From the NCBI GenBank assembly GCA_007130145.1, contig SLSY01000002.1, positions 1 through 48,433 on the forward strand: DNA of 48,433 nucleotides, given 5' to 3'. Position 1 is the first letter of the stretch; every line of letters starts with the position of its first letter. This document shows positions 1 to 12,566 of the stretch, one piece after another. The notes below the pieces were generated by a model. That model worked only from the letters and a program-made list of their open reading frames with translations, had not been told where the DNA came from and ran no database searches. Position numbers and translations under genes: made by a program. Source of the stretch: Bacillota bacterium (GTDB taxonomy: Bacteria; Bacillota; Sulfobacillia; UBA8153).

Positions 1-220
1 CTGTACTATATGGATTACTTCTTCGGAGAGATGGAAAATGGCATACCGGAGACGCTTGTTAGCTTCTCTGCTGCCTGCAACGAGTGTCCTACGGACCTGT
101 TGTTCATCAAATGGGAAGGTTTCAAGTATGGTCACATGGGAGTAAGCGAAGCTGGCGGACAGTCAACCGCAATACGCACAACGGCCGAATCCTCGAAAGA
201 TCCTATGCCTCCCTTCCCCC

Positions 221-547
221 ATGAAGGCTGCGCACCATAGAAAAGCAGTCTTGCCCCAAACTGGATCCCATCACGACCTGCTCTTGTTAGAGAGCAGCTT
301 CAATATGCAAGGGTGGGTTGGGCAGAAGCAAGAAAGAGATGTGCTACAGCCGTTCTTGGGCCTGGGTCAGCTCGAGGAGTTCATGGATACTCTCAATGAA
401 TACCTTAGCTGGTATAATGAGAGGCTCAAGAGTCCCTCGCAGTGGCCATTTCGAGTGACACAGAGCCCATAGGGAGTTCCCCCGGTTTGGTGGACACCAT
501 TGAGTGTGGTTTTTCAAGCACTCCCGTCGAGTTTCTCCTTGTACCAC
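221..547 (+). pseudogene. IS3-family transposase (OrfB) C-terminal remnant
   Basis: Translation contains 'EEFMDTLNEYLSWYNERLK', which resembles the C-terminal EF.. L..YI.WYN..R motif of IS3/IS150 transposases; interrupted by a stop and no intact ORF. Confidence 0.4.
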
Positions 548-553
548 CTTTCT

Positions 554-1240
554 TCATAGGCTTCCGCCAATGAGATAGCCCAGGGCGGAATGTCTCCGAT
601 GCCGGTTGTAGAACGCCTCGATATACTCAGAGATCGCGGTCTGCAGCTTTCCTCGGGTCCGCCAAGTGCCCCGATCCAGCAGCTCGGTCTGCAGGGTGGT
701 CAAGAACTCTCGGCGGTCGCGTATCCAAGGCATCGCCCACACTACCCATGGACCCTACAATACCCAACGCTTGCAGCTGTCTTTCCCCGGGCCAATGCGG
801 TATACTGGCTCCCGTGATCCGAGTGGTGAATGAGCCCTGGGCCCGGACGACGGGCGCGAATCGCCATGTTGGTTGCCTGCAATACCAACTCCCTTCGCGG
901 TCGTTCTCCCCTTCCCCAGCCAACTACCCGGCGGGAGAAGTACACCACCACCGCCAGGTATAGCCACCCTTCCCCCGTGGAATGCTGGGTCAGGTCCGCC
1001 ACCCATAATCGATTCGGAGCCCTACGGGTGAAGTCCCGTCCGACATGGTCCGGATAGGCGGTGCGTCGGGCATCCCGGCGCGTGCAACCCCGGCGCCGAC
1101 GGCGGTCCACTCCCGCCAGTCCGGCTTGCCGCGTCAGCCGGGCTACCCGCTTCTGGGAACAACACAAACCCTGCGCCAGGCGGAGTTCGGCCCGAATCCG
1201 CGCAGCTCCGTAGGTTCCCCGGCATCGATCTCATGTTACT
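554..1240 (-). pseudogene. Degenerate IS3-family transposase (OrfB / rve integrase core), frameshifted
   Basis: Minus-strand frames give 'APNRLWVADLTQHSTGEGWLYLAVVVYFSRRVVGW', 'LIHHSDHGSQYTAL' and 'FLTTLQTELLDRGTWRTRGKLQTAISEYIEAFYNRHRRHSALGYL', which are typical IS3 rve motifs, split across several frames. Confidence 0.75.
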
Positions 1241-1276
1241 AAATCAGAGAGAACCGGGAACTGCCGGCGATGGGAG

Positions 1277-1711
1277 TTGGTGGGGTGCCACTTTTACGAT
1301 CAAACCCGTATCAAGAACTTCTGGGAAGAAGCCAGCCGCCATGGGTGGAGTCATTGCCGGTTGGATGGGAACACGCTGGTGGTCATCAACATAGACCGGG
1401 CGTCGTGGATTCAAAAAAGGAGTAGCCTTCTTCCTGCATACGATCTACCAAGCCGATGTCTTTCATGTGAAGAAAGCGGTGCGGAGCAAGATTCGGAATC
1501 CGACGCAGCGGCAAGCAGCATCCTCCGCAGAGAACCAGCAGCCTCAAACGTTGGAGAGGATTCCAGGCAAGTGGCGGCCGAGCGAACCAGTTCAGACCCG
1601 ACGGAAGAGGCTGGAGGACTCAGCCTGGGACCTCGGTGCATATGTGGGCCAATTCGAGGTAATCGCTCGCCCTCCCGCGTCAACAGAAGCACCGAACGCA
1701 AGGCGCTTTAG
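1277..1711 (+). pseudogene. Probable ISLre2/UPF0236-like transposase fragment with a frameshift
   Basis: 'DGNTLVVINIDRASWIQK' in one frame continues as 'GVAFFLHTIYQADVFHVKKAVRSKI' in another, with an A-run (aaaaaa) at the frameshift; resembles the GDGA.WI...DrFH.. pattern of ISLre2 transposases. Confidence 0.45.
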
Positions 1712-2365
1712 GGCATAGCGGATTGTGCCTCAAGCTTTAAATGCTAGGGGAGTGGTGGGTACTCGAGGGTAGGATGGAGACCCATGCCTTCCTTATGGAG
1801 ATGTTGTACGTAGGGCGCCGCCGGGCGCAGGAGGAGGTATGGTCCATCATGTCCGGAGCTGGAGAGGTGTTTCCGGCTACGGTGATTTGCACTTCGCTCA
1901 TATCGGTTAACGAAGCCTCCGGCGTTCTGGCAGAGCCCCGTTTGCACTGTCTGCAGACGGCGGATCAATAAGGCGATACATGCTTGGTGCCTTCCTTCCC
2001 CAACAGCACCCCGCAATCTGCACCTGAATTGTCAGGGCGTCTTACCCCCCTAGAAGTTCGCATCTTCGTCTCTAACAGGTATTCTGCCAAGCGTTTGTGG
2101 CCCCCGGGGGCTCTGCCTCTGGCCATGGGTCACGATCCAAGGTGGTTTTGGGGTCTTCTCTTGATGCCCCATCTCGTTGCCGGCAAGCATGCTTGACACC
2201 CATATCCTCGGTATCCACGCAACGTCATTCTTGTTCGATTCTCACATAGCGACAATTGCACTAATGGATGCGACCATTACGGGCATCTCATCCTGGGTTC
2301 GCCGAGCACCTTTTGCCCCTCTAACCGGCGGCCTCTTGTCGACCCGTTGCCCCCCAGTTGATTGT

Positions 2366-2830
2366 TTAGAACATGTCCTTCTTAAAGCTCTCCCGCGCCC
2401 TCCTGCGGGCTTCATCGCCCGTTTCCTTGCCGGTGAGCACTTCACTCTTGGCGGGGCGGTGATCCTTTTGGCGCACGGGTATCGACTGCTCCCTTTCTTC
2501 ACGATAGTCACAGCAGGGGCAGTCAAATACCGTCCGGCTCCTCCCCTCCTCAGAGGAAGTGGGAGCGACAAGCACCTCGCTGGAAGTCTTTATGTAGTCC
2601 CTGCACTCAGGACACCGCAGACGGAAAAACACCCGCGAAAGGACTAGGAAGATGATTCCTCCCAGGATCAGCAAGCTGATGCGAGTAATATGAGGCGCAG
2701 GATTTAGCAGGGGCTCATTCTGAGCATGGAGGGTCTGGGCTGCTGCCCATGAAGGCAGGAGAACCAGAAGCAACAAGCACATTACCAGAATCGGAAGGAC
2801 GTGTCCGTCCCTCTTTCGGCTCACGGTCAT
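2366..2830 (-). CDS. Small hypothetical membrane/exported protein with cysteine pairs
   Basis: ORF with N-terminal hydrophobic segment (MTVSRKRDGHVLPILVMCLLLLVLLPSWAAA), a second TM segment and CPEC/CPCC motifs; ATG follows a GGTG-type RBS. Confidence 0.55.
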   Translation of the reverse strand: MTVSRKRDGHVLPILVMCLLLLVLLPSWAAAQTLHAQNEPLLNPAPHITRISLLILGGIIFLVLSRVFFRLRCPECRDYIKTSSEVLVAPTSSEEGRSRTVFDCPCCDYREEREQSIPVRQKDHRPAKSEVLTGKETGDEARRRARESFKKDMF

Positions 2831-2915
2831 CACCTCGATATCTGTGTTTGCAGCAGTTCCGGTCTTGGGTTTGAGAGAACAGAAGCAAAAAGCGGGAACC
2901 GTCTCCCGCACTCCT

Positions 2916-3010
<95 letters not shown>

Positions 3011-3085
3011 CTATGACCATTTTACATGCCCTATCATACCACAAGGTCTATACCGTATCAAGACCGTCCTTTGCTGGGAATTGCT

Positions 3086-3175
3086 TGGCGGAGGGGGTGG
3101 GATTCGAACCCACGGAGGGCGCAAACCCTCAACAGTTTTCAAGACTGCCGCAATCAACCGCTCTGCCACCCCTCC
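3086..3175 (-). tRNA. tRNA-Ser(UGA)
   Basis: Reverse complement GGAGGGGTGGCAGAGCGGTTGATTGCGGCAGTCTTGAAAACTG...GGGTTCGAATCCCACCCCCTCCGCCA; anticodon loop CTTGAAA, long variable arm, encoded CCA. Confidence 0.93.
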
Positions 3176-3233
3176 GGACCGTCTCAATGTACGCTGCCAT
3201 GATAGCACAATTGCATAGCTCACGCAATGTAAC

Positions 3234-4274
3234 TCAGGTCGCGAACACTTCTGTCATCTTTGATCGCGATGGTGCCGTAATCAGGCCTCGATCGGTAATC
3301 AGCGCCGTGATGTATTCAGCCGGGGTTACATCGAAGGCAGGGTTATAGACCTTGACCTCAGCGGGCGCCACAACCAGTGCGCCGACTTGGCGGACTTCGT
3401 CCGCCTGTCTCTGTTCAATCACGATCTCTTCGCCGCTGGCCAGTTCCATATCCACGGTGGAAGTAGGTGCTGCTACATAGAAAGGTATGTTATGTGCGCG
3501 GGCCAACACGGCCAAACCATAGGTTCCAATCTTATTGGCAACGTCACCATTGGCAGCGATACGATCGGCTCCAACGATAACCACATCGACCTTGCGTTGC
3601 TGCATCAAATGTCCCACCATGCCGTCGGTAACCAGTGTCACCGCTATACCGTCCTGCATCAGTTCCCAGGTGGTAAGACGCGCTCCCTGCAATAGCGGCC
3701 TTGTTTCCGACGCATAGACATGCAGGTTTCGACCCTTGGCATGGGCAGCACGAATCACGCCCAGGGCCGTTCCCCAACCCGAAGTAGCCAGAGCACCGGC
3801 GTTGCAGTGTGTGAGTATGTTGGCACCGTCGGCCACCAGCTCTTGACCGTGTTCTCCCATGGCCCGGTTCATGGCCAAATCCTCTTGCGCCATGCAGTAG
3901 GCCTCTTTCCAGAGGCGCTCCAGCAACTCCTCGCCCTGCTTGACCGCCTCGTTGGCAACACGCAACATGCGGCGGCAAGCCCAGGCCAAATTCACCGCAG
4001 TGGGCCTGGTTGCTTCCAGGTCTTTGGCCGCCTGCGCGAGAAAAGTTAGTCTATCCTCGCCAGGAGGCACCTGACGCACAGCTAAGACCATCCCATAAGC
4101 GGCAGCAATACCGATGGCAGGCGCCCCGCGCACGGCCAGCACGGAAATGGCATCGGCCACATCCTGGTAGGTGGTGCAAACCAGGTAGTTCTCTTTCCCG
4201 GGCAATAAGCGCTGATCCAACAGGAGCAATCGGTCCTCCCGCCATTGTATCGGCGTGGTAATGTGACTGTTCAT
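3234..4274 (-). CDS. mtnA: S-methyl-5-thioribose-1-phosphate isomerase
   Basis: 346 aa; 'VRGAPAIGIAAAYGM', 'LTHCNAGALAT', 'VVIVGADRIAANGDVANKIGTY' are typical of MtnA/eIF2B-like isomerases. Confidence 0.93.
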   Translation of the reverse strand: MNSHITTPIQWREDRLLLLDQRLLPGKENYLVCTTYQDVADAISVLAVRGAPAIGIAAAYGMVLAVRQVPPGEDRLTFLAQAAKDLEATRPTAVNLAWACRRMLRVANEAVKQGEELLERLWKEAYCMAQEDLAMNRAMGEHGQELVADGANILTHCNAGALATSGWGTALGVIRAAHAKGRNLHVYASETRPLLQGARLTTWELMQDGIAVTLVTDGMVGHLMQQRKVDVVIVGADRIAANGDVANKIGTYGLAVLARAHNIPFYVAAPTSTVDMELASGEEIVIEQRQADEVRQVGALVVAPAEVKVYNPAFDVTPAEYITALITDRGLITAPSRSKMTEVFAT

Positions 4275-5072
4275 CTACCTTGCCGCCTTTAGTATGCCGC
4301 TGCAATCGCAGTGGCGTTCCGCCGGCATCGTAGCAATGAGTTCCATCAGAAGCGAACGGAGTTTCTCGTTGTTATCCTGAAACACGCGAAGAACGTCTCC
4401 GTGGGTTACGGGAGTGATATCCTCTCTTCCCGCCAAACCGACATCGTAGTCGGTGATCAAGGAAATGTTGAGATAACACATGCCGCACTCCAGAGCCAAC
4501 ACCACTTCAGGATACTGGGTCATATTAATGACTTCCCACCCCTGCCCAGAGAACCAGCGGCTTTCCGACCGAGTAGAGAAGCGAGGTCCTTGAATGACCA
4601 CCACAGTCCCTCCGACCTTAACCGGAATGGCCAGTTTATCCGCAGCTAGCGCGGCCTGCTCCCGCATCTCCTGACAGTAGGGTTCTGCTGCGCTGATATG
4701 CGTGGTAATAGGTCCATCATAAAAGGTATCTTTACGACCGGACGTGCGGTCGACGAATTGATCGCACAACACAAACTGGCCGGGCTTGACGTCAGGGTGT
4801 AGGCTGCCAGCAGCACAGGGCCCGATCATGCGCTCCACACCGAGAGCCTTCATGGCCCAGACGTTGGCACGATAGTTGATCATGTGGGGCGGCAGTGAGT
4901 GATCTCGCCCATGGCGAGGGAGAAATGCTACCTTCTTGTCGGCTATAGTAGCGATAGCAATGGCATCGCTCGGTGCGCCGTAAGGCGTATCCAGCACGAC
5001 TTCCTTGACATCCTCAACCAGCTGATAAAACCCACTACCACCGAAAACACCGATTTGCGCTTGATCCTTCAT
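4275..5072 (-). CDS. mtnP: S-methyl-5'-thioadenosine phosphorylase
   Basis: 265 aa; 'IGVFGGSGFYQLVEDV', 'FLPRHGRDHSLPPHMINYRANVWAMKALGV', 'NMTQYPEVVLALECGMCYLNI' are typical of MTAP. Confidence 0.93.
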   Translation of the reverse strand: MKDQAQIGVFGGSGFYQLVEDVKEVVLDTPYGAPSDAIAIATIADKKVAFLPRHGRDHSLPPHMINYRANVWAMKALGVERMIGPCAAGSLHPDVKPGQFVLCDQFVDRTSGRKDTFYDGPITTHISAAEPYCQEMREQAALAADKLAIPVKVGGTVVVIQGPRFSTRSESRWFSGQGWEVINMTQYPEVVLALECGMCYLNISLITDYDVGLAGREDITPVTHGDVLRVFQDNNEKLRSLLMELIATMPAERHCDCSGILKAAR

Positions 5073-5094
5073 GATAAACCCCCATCCGTTGCTC

Positions 5095-6573
5095 CTATCC
5101 TTTGACGACGCCCAACGGCCTGAGCCTGGCCACTATACGGGAGATTCCGGCTTGTTCCACCGTCGTTACTACCGTATGTACATCCTTGTAAGCATCGGGT
5201 GCTTCTTCGGCCAGGGATGCCGCCGATCCGGCCCGGACAAAAATGCCGCGGCTGGCTAAATCCTTCTTTAACTGGCGACCATCAACCCTCTTTTTGGCGG
5301 CCGTGCGGCTCATCCGGCGACCCGCCCCATGGCAGGTGGAACCGAAGGTCTCTTCCATGGCTCGCTGCGTTCCCAAGAGGACGTAGGATGCCGTGCCCAT
5401 ATCACCGGGGACCAACACCGGCTGGCCCCATTCCCGGTACCGGGCAGGCACTTCGGGACGTCCGGGTCCAAAAGCACGGGTTGCACCCTTGCGATGTACG
5501 CAAAGGTCCTGCATCTCTCCATCGACAGTGTGTGTCTCTCGCTTGGCAATATTGTGGGCCACATCATAAACCAATTTCAGCCTGCATTCTCCCGCGCTTT
5601 GATGCAATGCCCGGGCTACAGCCTGTCTCACCCAGTGGGTCATGATCTGCCGGTTGGCCCAGGCATAATTGGCCGCGGCCGCCATGGCAGCAAAGTAATC
5701 TTGTCCTTCTTGACTCGCCAGAGGTGCACAGGCCAGCTGCCGGTCCGGGATCTTGATGTCGTACTTTTTCACCGCGCTCCCCATGACATTCAAAAAGTCC
5801 GAGCAGACCTGGTGACCCAACCCGCGCGAACCGGAATGAACCATGAAAACCACCTGATCGGGGAACAGATCCAGAGCGCGTGCACCCTTGTCATCAAACA
5901 CTTCATCCACGATACCCATTTCCAAGAAGTGATTCCCGGAACCAAGCGTGCCCTGTTGAGATAGACCTCGTTTGCGAGCCCGTTGGGAAAGAGCAGTCTC
6001 TTGCGCCCCTTCCATGCAGCCACCTTCCTCGCAGTATTCCAGGTCATCGGGCTCTCCGTATCCTTCTTCCACGGCCCAATGTGCACCCTTCTCTAGCACT
6101 CGCTTTAGCGCCGATGCATCCAAGCGCAATGGCCCGCGTGATCCCACGCCCGAGGGAATGCTGGTGTAGAGTTCGTTCACCACGGCTTCGGCATGCTTTG
6201 ACACCTCATCCTTGGTCAGATCCGAGCGCAGAAGCCGCACGCCACAGTTTATGTCATAGCCAATTCCGCCGGGAACGATAACGCCGTCCCGGGCATCGGT
6301 GGCAGCCACGCCACCAATGGAAAAGCCGTACCCATAGTGAATGTCGGGCATCGCCAGTGAGGCTTTTACGATCCCGGGCAGGCTCGCCACGTGGGCTACT
6401 TGTTCCGGGGCCTGGTCTTGCCGGAGGGCATCAAGCATGTCCTCATGGGCATAGATCAGCCCGGGCACGCGCATGAAGTCCCGGTACGTCTCCGGAATGC
6501 GCCACCGACATGTGCCTGCCGGTTCCAGTGGTCCGTGCCAACGTTGACTCATTCCTACCCCTCCTTCCGGCAT
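5095..6573 (-). CDS. rtcB: RNA-splicing ligase RtcB
   Basis: 492 aa; 'MPDIHYGYGFSIGGVAA', 'GGIGYDINCGVRLL', 'GTLGSGNHFLEMGIV', 'HSGSRGLGHQVCSDF', 'CHGAGRRMSR' match RtcB motifs. Confidence 0.95.
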   Translation of the reverse strand: MPEGGVGMSQRWHGPLEPAGTCRWRIPETYRDFMRVPGLIYAHEDMLDALRQDQAPEQVAHVASLPGIVKASLAMPDIHYGYGFSIGGVAATDARDGVIVPGGIGYDINCGVRLLRSDLTKDEVSKHAEAVVNELYTSIPSGVGSRGPLRLDASALKRVLEKGAHWAVEEGYGEPDDLEYCEEGGCMEGAQETALSQRARKRGLSQQGTLGSGNHFLEMGIVDEVFDDKGARALDLFPDQVVFMVHSGSRGLGHQVCSDFLNVMGSAVKKYDIKIPDRQLACAPLASQEGQDYFAAMAAAANYAWANRQIMTHWVRQAVARALHQSAGECRLKLVYDVAHNIAKRETHTVDGEMQDLCVHRKGATRAFGPGRPEVPARYREWGQPVLVPGDMGTASYVLLGTQRAMEETFGSTCHGAGRRMSRTAAKKRVDGRQLKKDLASRGIFVRAGSAASLAEEAPDAYKDVHTVVTTVEQAGISRIVARLRPLGVVKG

Positions 6574-6984
6574 CTAAAGGTCAAACACAACTTCAATCAG
6601 ATGGTCCTCCACCACCAAATCGTGATAGGTAGCCGCCTTGATCTCATAGGCGGGCGGCGTCTGGGCTTCTTGCCACTCCAGAATGAAGGTGAGGCCTCGG
6701 TCACTTACGGCGAGCACGTTTACCGCCGTAGGGTGGATGAGTTCTTCTTCGATCCAATAGAGCAGTTCATTGAGGAAATTCACGACCAGGCTCGCGCGGT
6801 CCCATGCCTCGACGGACAATGTTCGCCGGTTCTTCTCGCCTGCAGGTGCCGCATCATAGAGGATGTCAAATAAGCCCCCGGCCAGATGACGCAGGGTCAG
6901 CGCGAAGCTGTCTCCCCGCGCCCTGATCTTCACGTCTGCCGTGTGTTCCAGGAGTGTGTAATGGTCCCGGTCCGAATCAATCAC
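6574..6984 (-). CDS. Archease (RtcB cofactor)
   Basis: 136 aa; 'YTLLEHTADVKIRARG...' and 'EIKAATYHDLVVE' match the archease family; abuts rtcB. Confidence 0.9.
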   Translation of the reverse strand: MIDSDRDHYTLLEHTADVKIRARGDSFALTLRHLAGGLFDILYDAAPAGEKNRRTLSVEAWDRASLVVNFLNELLYWIEEELIHPTAVNVLAVSDRGLTFILEWQEAQTPPAYEIKAATYHDLVVEDHLIEVVFDL

Positions 6985-9403
6985 GTGCCTCTTCCTTCGC
7001 GGCCAGCGTCGCTACGGCTACCACTTCGTCCCCTTCATCCATGCGCATCACTCGCACCCCCTGAGTGGCACGATGTCGTACTCCCACGCCCGCCACAGGC
7101 TGGCGAATGATATTGCCCGAGACAGAGACCAACATAACTTCGTCATCATCGCACACCAGCCGCGCTCCCACTACATGACCGGTGCGTGGTGTCAGGCTAA
7201 TAGCCTTGATCCCCCGTCCGCCCCGGGACTGGCTACGGTATTCGCTGATGGGCGTGCGCTTCCCAATGCCTTTGTTGGTTACCACCAACAGGTCCTTGTC
7301 CTCCACGACCACGGCTGCACTCACGACCCTGTCATCGGGATCCAAGCGCATGCCAATGACGCCCCGAGCGGGACGACCCATGTTGCGCACCTGCTCTTCG
7401 GGGAAGCGAATCGATTGACCCTTTTGCGATACCAAGCTGATCTCGGCTTTGCCCTTGGTAAGATGTACGCTGACCAGCTCGTCGCCCTCGTCCAGACTGA
7501 TGGCCACCATACCCGAACGGCGAATCGCCGCAAATTGCTTCAGGTCGGTCTTCTTCACGATTCCCCGCTTGGTGGTGAAGAACAGGTTGGCGCCTTCCTC
7601 AAAATTCCTCACGGGAATGACGGCGTTGATTTCCTCTCCGACGTCCAACGGTATCAGGTTGATGGCAGCCGTACCCTTGGCATGGCGACCCGCTTCAGGT
7701 ATCTCATGCACCCGAATGCGATGGGTCCGACCCGTATTGGTGAAGAAGTACAGATAATGATGGGTCGTGGTGATGAATATATTCTCCACGAAGTCCTTAG
7801 CACGGGTACTGACGCCGACAATGCCGCGTCCGCCCCGTTTCTGGCTACGGTAGGTGCTAGTGGGCAGGCGCTTGAGGTAGTTCAGGTGTGTCATGGAAAT
7901 GACTACCTCTTCATCGGGGATCAAATCTTCCAGCTGAATCTCACCTTCTGCTTCCACGATGCGCGTCCTGCGCTCATCACCGTATCGTTCGCGAATATCC
8001 TTGAGTTCCTTGACTATGATGGCATAAACCATGCGCTCAGAAGCCAGTACAGCCCGGAGATACTCCATGGTCTCCCGCAACTGCTGATACTCGTTCTCCA
8101 CTTTGTCCCGTTCCAGTCCAGTAAGGCGCTGCAAGCGCATCTCCAATATGGCCTGGGCCTGAATCTCCGTCAGAGAAAACTCCTCCATCAGGCCTTGGCG
8201 GGCTTCGTCCACCGTTTGGGAAGCGCGAATCAAGGAGATGATCCGGTCCAAGTTGTCCAGAGCAATGCGCAGACCCTCCAGAATATGAGCGCGTGCTTCC
8301 GCTTTCTTCAGGTCGTAACGTGCCCGGCGAATGATGATTTCTTTTTGATATTCGAGATAATGATGGAGCATCTGCCGTAGCGTCAGGACGCGAGGCTGCC
8401 GATCCACCAGCGCCAGCATGATAACTCCGAACGTCTGTTGCAGGGGCGTGTGCTTGTACAATTGATTGAGCAACACATTGGGATTGACATCGCGCCGGAG
8501 TTCAATGACCAGTCGCACCCCTTGCCGATCCGACTCGTCTCTTAGATCCGTGATGCCCTCCACTTTCTTGTCGCGCGCCAGATCGGCGATGCGCTCCACC
8601 AGCCGCGCTTTATTGACCTGATATGGCATTTCCGTCACCACAATGCGCTGCCGGTTTCCCTCCATGGGTTCAATGCCAGCTACAGCTCGCATGGTGATAA
8701 TGCCGCGACCGGTGCGATACGCGTCTTCTATCCCGTCGCGGCCCACGATCAAGGCTCCGGTGGGGAAGTCTGGGCCCTTGATGGTCTGCAAGAGCTCATC
8801 ATCGGACAGGTCCGGGTTATCTATCATAAGCGATATGCCGTCAATGAGCTCCCTCAGGTTGTGAGGAGGGATCTTGGTGGCCATGCCTACGGCAATGCCC
8901 TCAGAACCGTTGGCCAAAAGATGGGGAAAACGGCTGGGCAGAACGTCGGGTTCTTCCAGAGTATCGTCGAAGTTGGGAGCAAAATCCACCGTTTCTTTCT
9001 CGATGTCCAGTAGCAGCTGGGTAGCCAGCGACGTTAGCCGGCACTCGGTATAACGCATGGCCGCGGCTGCGTCCCCGTCCATGGAGCCGAAGTTGCCGTG
9101 CCCGTCCACCAGCAGGTAGCGGACGTTGAAATCTTGTGCCAACCGGACCATAGCATCATAGACCGAGCGGTCGTTGTGCGGGTGGAATTTACCCAACACT
9201 TCACCGACAATACGCGCGCTCTTGCGGTGAGGCCGGTCCGGAAGCATATTGAGCTCATTCATGGCATAGAGGATCCGGCGCTGCACCGGTTTTAGACCAT
9301 CGCGAACATCGGGAAGAGCACGACTAAAGATGACGCTCATGGCATAGTCGATGTAAGAGCGCTGCATTTCCTCTTCGATGGGAATGGGGGTAATCTTACT
9401 CAA
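6977..9403 (-). CDS. gyrA: DNA gyrase subunit A
   Basis: 808 aa; '[32 protein letters not shown]', '[13 protein letters not shown]'. Confidence 0.97.
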   Translation of the reverse strand: MSKITPIPIEEEMQRSYIDYAMSVIFSRALPDVRDGLKPVQRRILYAMNELNMLPDRPHRKSARIVGEVLGKFHPHNDRSVYDAMVRLAQDFNVRYLLVDGHGNFGSMDGDAAAAMRYTECRLTSLATQLLLDIEKETVDFAPNFDDTLEEPDVLPSRFPHLLANGSEGIAVGMATKIPPHNLRELIDGISLMIDNPDLSDDELLQTIKGPDFPTGALIVGRDGIEDAYRTGRGIITMRAVAGIEPMEGNRQRIVVTEMPYQVNKARLVERIADLARDKKVEGITDLRDESDRQGVRLVIELRRDVNPNVLLNQLYKHTPLQQTFGVIMLALVDRQPRVLTLRQMLHHYLEYQKEIIIRRARYDLKKAEARAHILEGLRIALDNLDRIISLIRASQTVDEARQGLMEEFSLTEIQAQAILEMRLQRLTGLERDKVENEYQQLRETMEYLRAVLASERMVYAIIVKELKDIRERYGDERRTRIVEAEGEIQLEDLIPDEEVVISMTHLNYLKRLPTSTYRSQKRGGRGIVGVSTRAKDFVENIFITTTHHYLYFFTNTGRTHRIRVHEIPEAGRHAKGTAAINLIPLDVGEEINAVIPVRNFEEGANLFFTTKRGIVKKTDLKQFAAIRRSGMVAISLDEGDELVSVHLTKGKAEISLVSQKGQSIRFPEEQVRNMGRPARGVIGMRLDPDDRVVSAAVVVEDKDLLVVTNKGIGKRTPISEYRSQSRGGRGIKAISLTPRTGHVVGARLVCDDDEVMLVSVSGNIIRQPVAGVGVRHRATQGVRVMRMDEGDEVVAVATLAAKEEARD

Positions 9404-9426
9404 GCCTTCACACCTCTTCTATAACC

Positions 9427-11361
<1,935 letters not shown>

Positions 11362-11379
11362 CTAAGGAGAACCTATGGT

Positions 11380-11634
11380 TTACTCCAACCAGCTATGATC
11401 TTGAATCCTTCGTCTCAAAGTAGCCGAGGATATGGGAGAAAGATATACGGAATGGGTGCTAAGAATCATGGATTTCATGTCTTCACCGTCGCCCACTCTG
11501 CGCAGATTCCTGTCCTCTTGAGCCCGTTTGATGAAGGCTTGATTGATCGGCAGGCGAGCAATATTCCGCAAATCGACAATGCAGAATATCTCTTCCAACG
11601 GTAAGCTGATATCACCGCCCACGTGCAAGTACAT
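11380..11634 (-). CDS. remB: RemB/DUF370 extracellular-matrix regulator-like protein
   Basis: 'MYLHVGGDISLPLEEIFCIVDLRN' N-terminus matches DUF370/RemB; located next to gyrB as in Bacillota. Start set at the internal Met. Confidence 0.75.
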   Translation of the reverse strand: MYLHVGGDISLPLEEIFCIVDLRNIARLPINQAFIKRAQEDRNLRRVGDGEDMKSMILSTHSVYLSPISSATLRRRIQDHSWLE

Positions 11635-11696
11635 ACCTTCCTCCTCCATAGCTTAACATGTTTGATTATATCATTAAATACACGAACATACAATCG

Positions 11697-12566
11697 CTAC
11701 CAGTTGGCGCCGTCCCTCGCTTGCGTCCGGTCGCCTCTCTTTCTATTCCTTGTGTGCGTCGTCACGGGAGGAAGATTCTCTGGCCTCGTACCGTGCTTCA
11801 GCATTAAGAGCATGCGTCTCACATGAGACCCCTGGGCCGGATCGGACCACTTGAGCCGGTTGGCAGCACTTTCCCATGTGGCCGCAATCACTTCCTTAAC
11901 AGCAGCGTACTCTTCTCGGGTCAGATCCTTCATCTCTTCTGAGGCCTCCGAGTAACTGTACCAGGGTACCTGCATAAGAAGCAACTTGAGTTTTTCCACG
12001 CGATGGGCTTGCTCTGTATCCCGGCAAATAAAACAGCTGCCTTTTGCCAGGGAAGGACACAGAGCACCACACTTCTTGCAGGATAGCCATCCTCTTTCCT
12101 TGTTCCACTCCTGCCGAGCTAAACCCTGGGCAACCATATGCTTCAGACGTTCCTTGAGAGCCGTATCCCTTACAGCGCTCGTGATGACATCGGCCCGGCG
12201 CTGATGATCGGCCCTGACGGCTATTCTCTGCCCTCTCCCCTTCTCCCTCTTGTCACGATGGAGCAATCCGGAAGGAGCTGTGCCCAATACGGTGCGAATG
12301 TCTTTGACCAAGCCCTGGCCAAATCTGCTTCGGATGCGAGAAAGCAACTCGTATTTGTGCAAGACGATCTGCTGGCCCCAGACCGGTGCGCTCACCTCCA
12401 CCCAGAGGACGCCATTGCGAACACGCACGGCAGCTGACCGAAGCGCCAGATCCTCACCAACCAAATCGTGCCAAGCGGCAATTACTTGCATTCTCTTGGC
12501 CTCTTTTTTCAGCCCCAAGCGGCCCAAAACACTGTTGACCGCACCGTCTATTCGTTCCAACTTCAC
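11697..12566 (-). CDS. DUF721 (DciA-like) protein with C-terminal zinc-finger-like extension
   Basis: N-terminus 'LGRLGLKKEAKRMQVIAAWHDLVGEDLALRSAAVRVRNGVLWVEVSAPVWGQQIVLHKYELLSRI' resembles DUF721; C-terminal 'CKKCGALCPSLAKGSCFIC'. Confidence 0.8.
   Translation of the reverse strand: MKLERIDGAVNSVLGRLGLKKEAKRMQVIAAWHDLVGEDLALRSAAVRVRNGVLWVEVSAPVWGQQIVLHKYELLSRIRSRFGQGLVKDIRTVLGTAPSGLLHRDKREKGRGQRIAVRADHQRRADVITSAVRDTALKERLKHMVAQGLARQEWNKERGWLSCKKCGALCPSLAKGSCFICRDTEQAHRVEKLKLLLMQVPWYSYSEASEEMKDLTREEYAAVKEVIAATWESAANRLKWSDPAQGSHVRRMLLMLKHGTRPENLPPVTTHTRNRKRGDRTQARDGANW

Noticed and set aside
1741-2196. Short ORFs between the IS remnants and the first stable gene
   Set aside because: No recognisable family, and overlapping ORFs of similar length on both strands; not supportable as genes.
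5329-5964. 211-aa plus-strand ORF opposite rtcB
   Set aside because: Antisense shadow ORF; rtcB on the minus strand is clearly the real gene.
7073-8380. 435-aa plus-strand ORF opposite gyrA
   Set aside because: Antisense shadow ORF of gyrA; no recognisable motifs and the gyrA reading is unambiguous.
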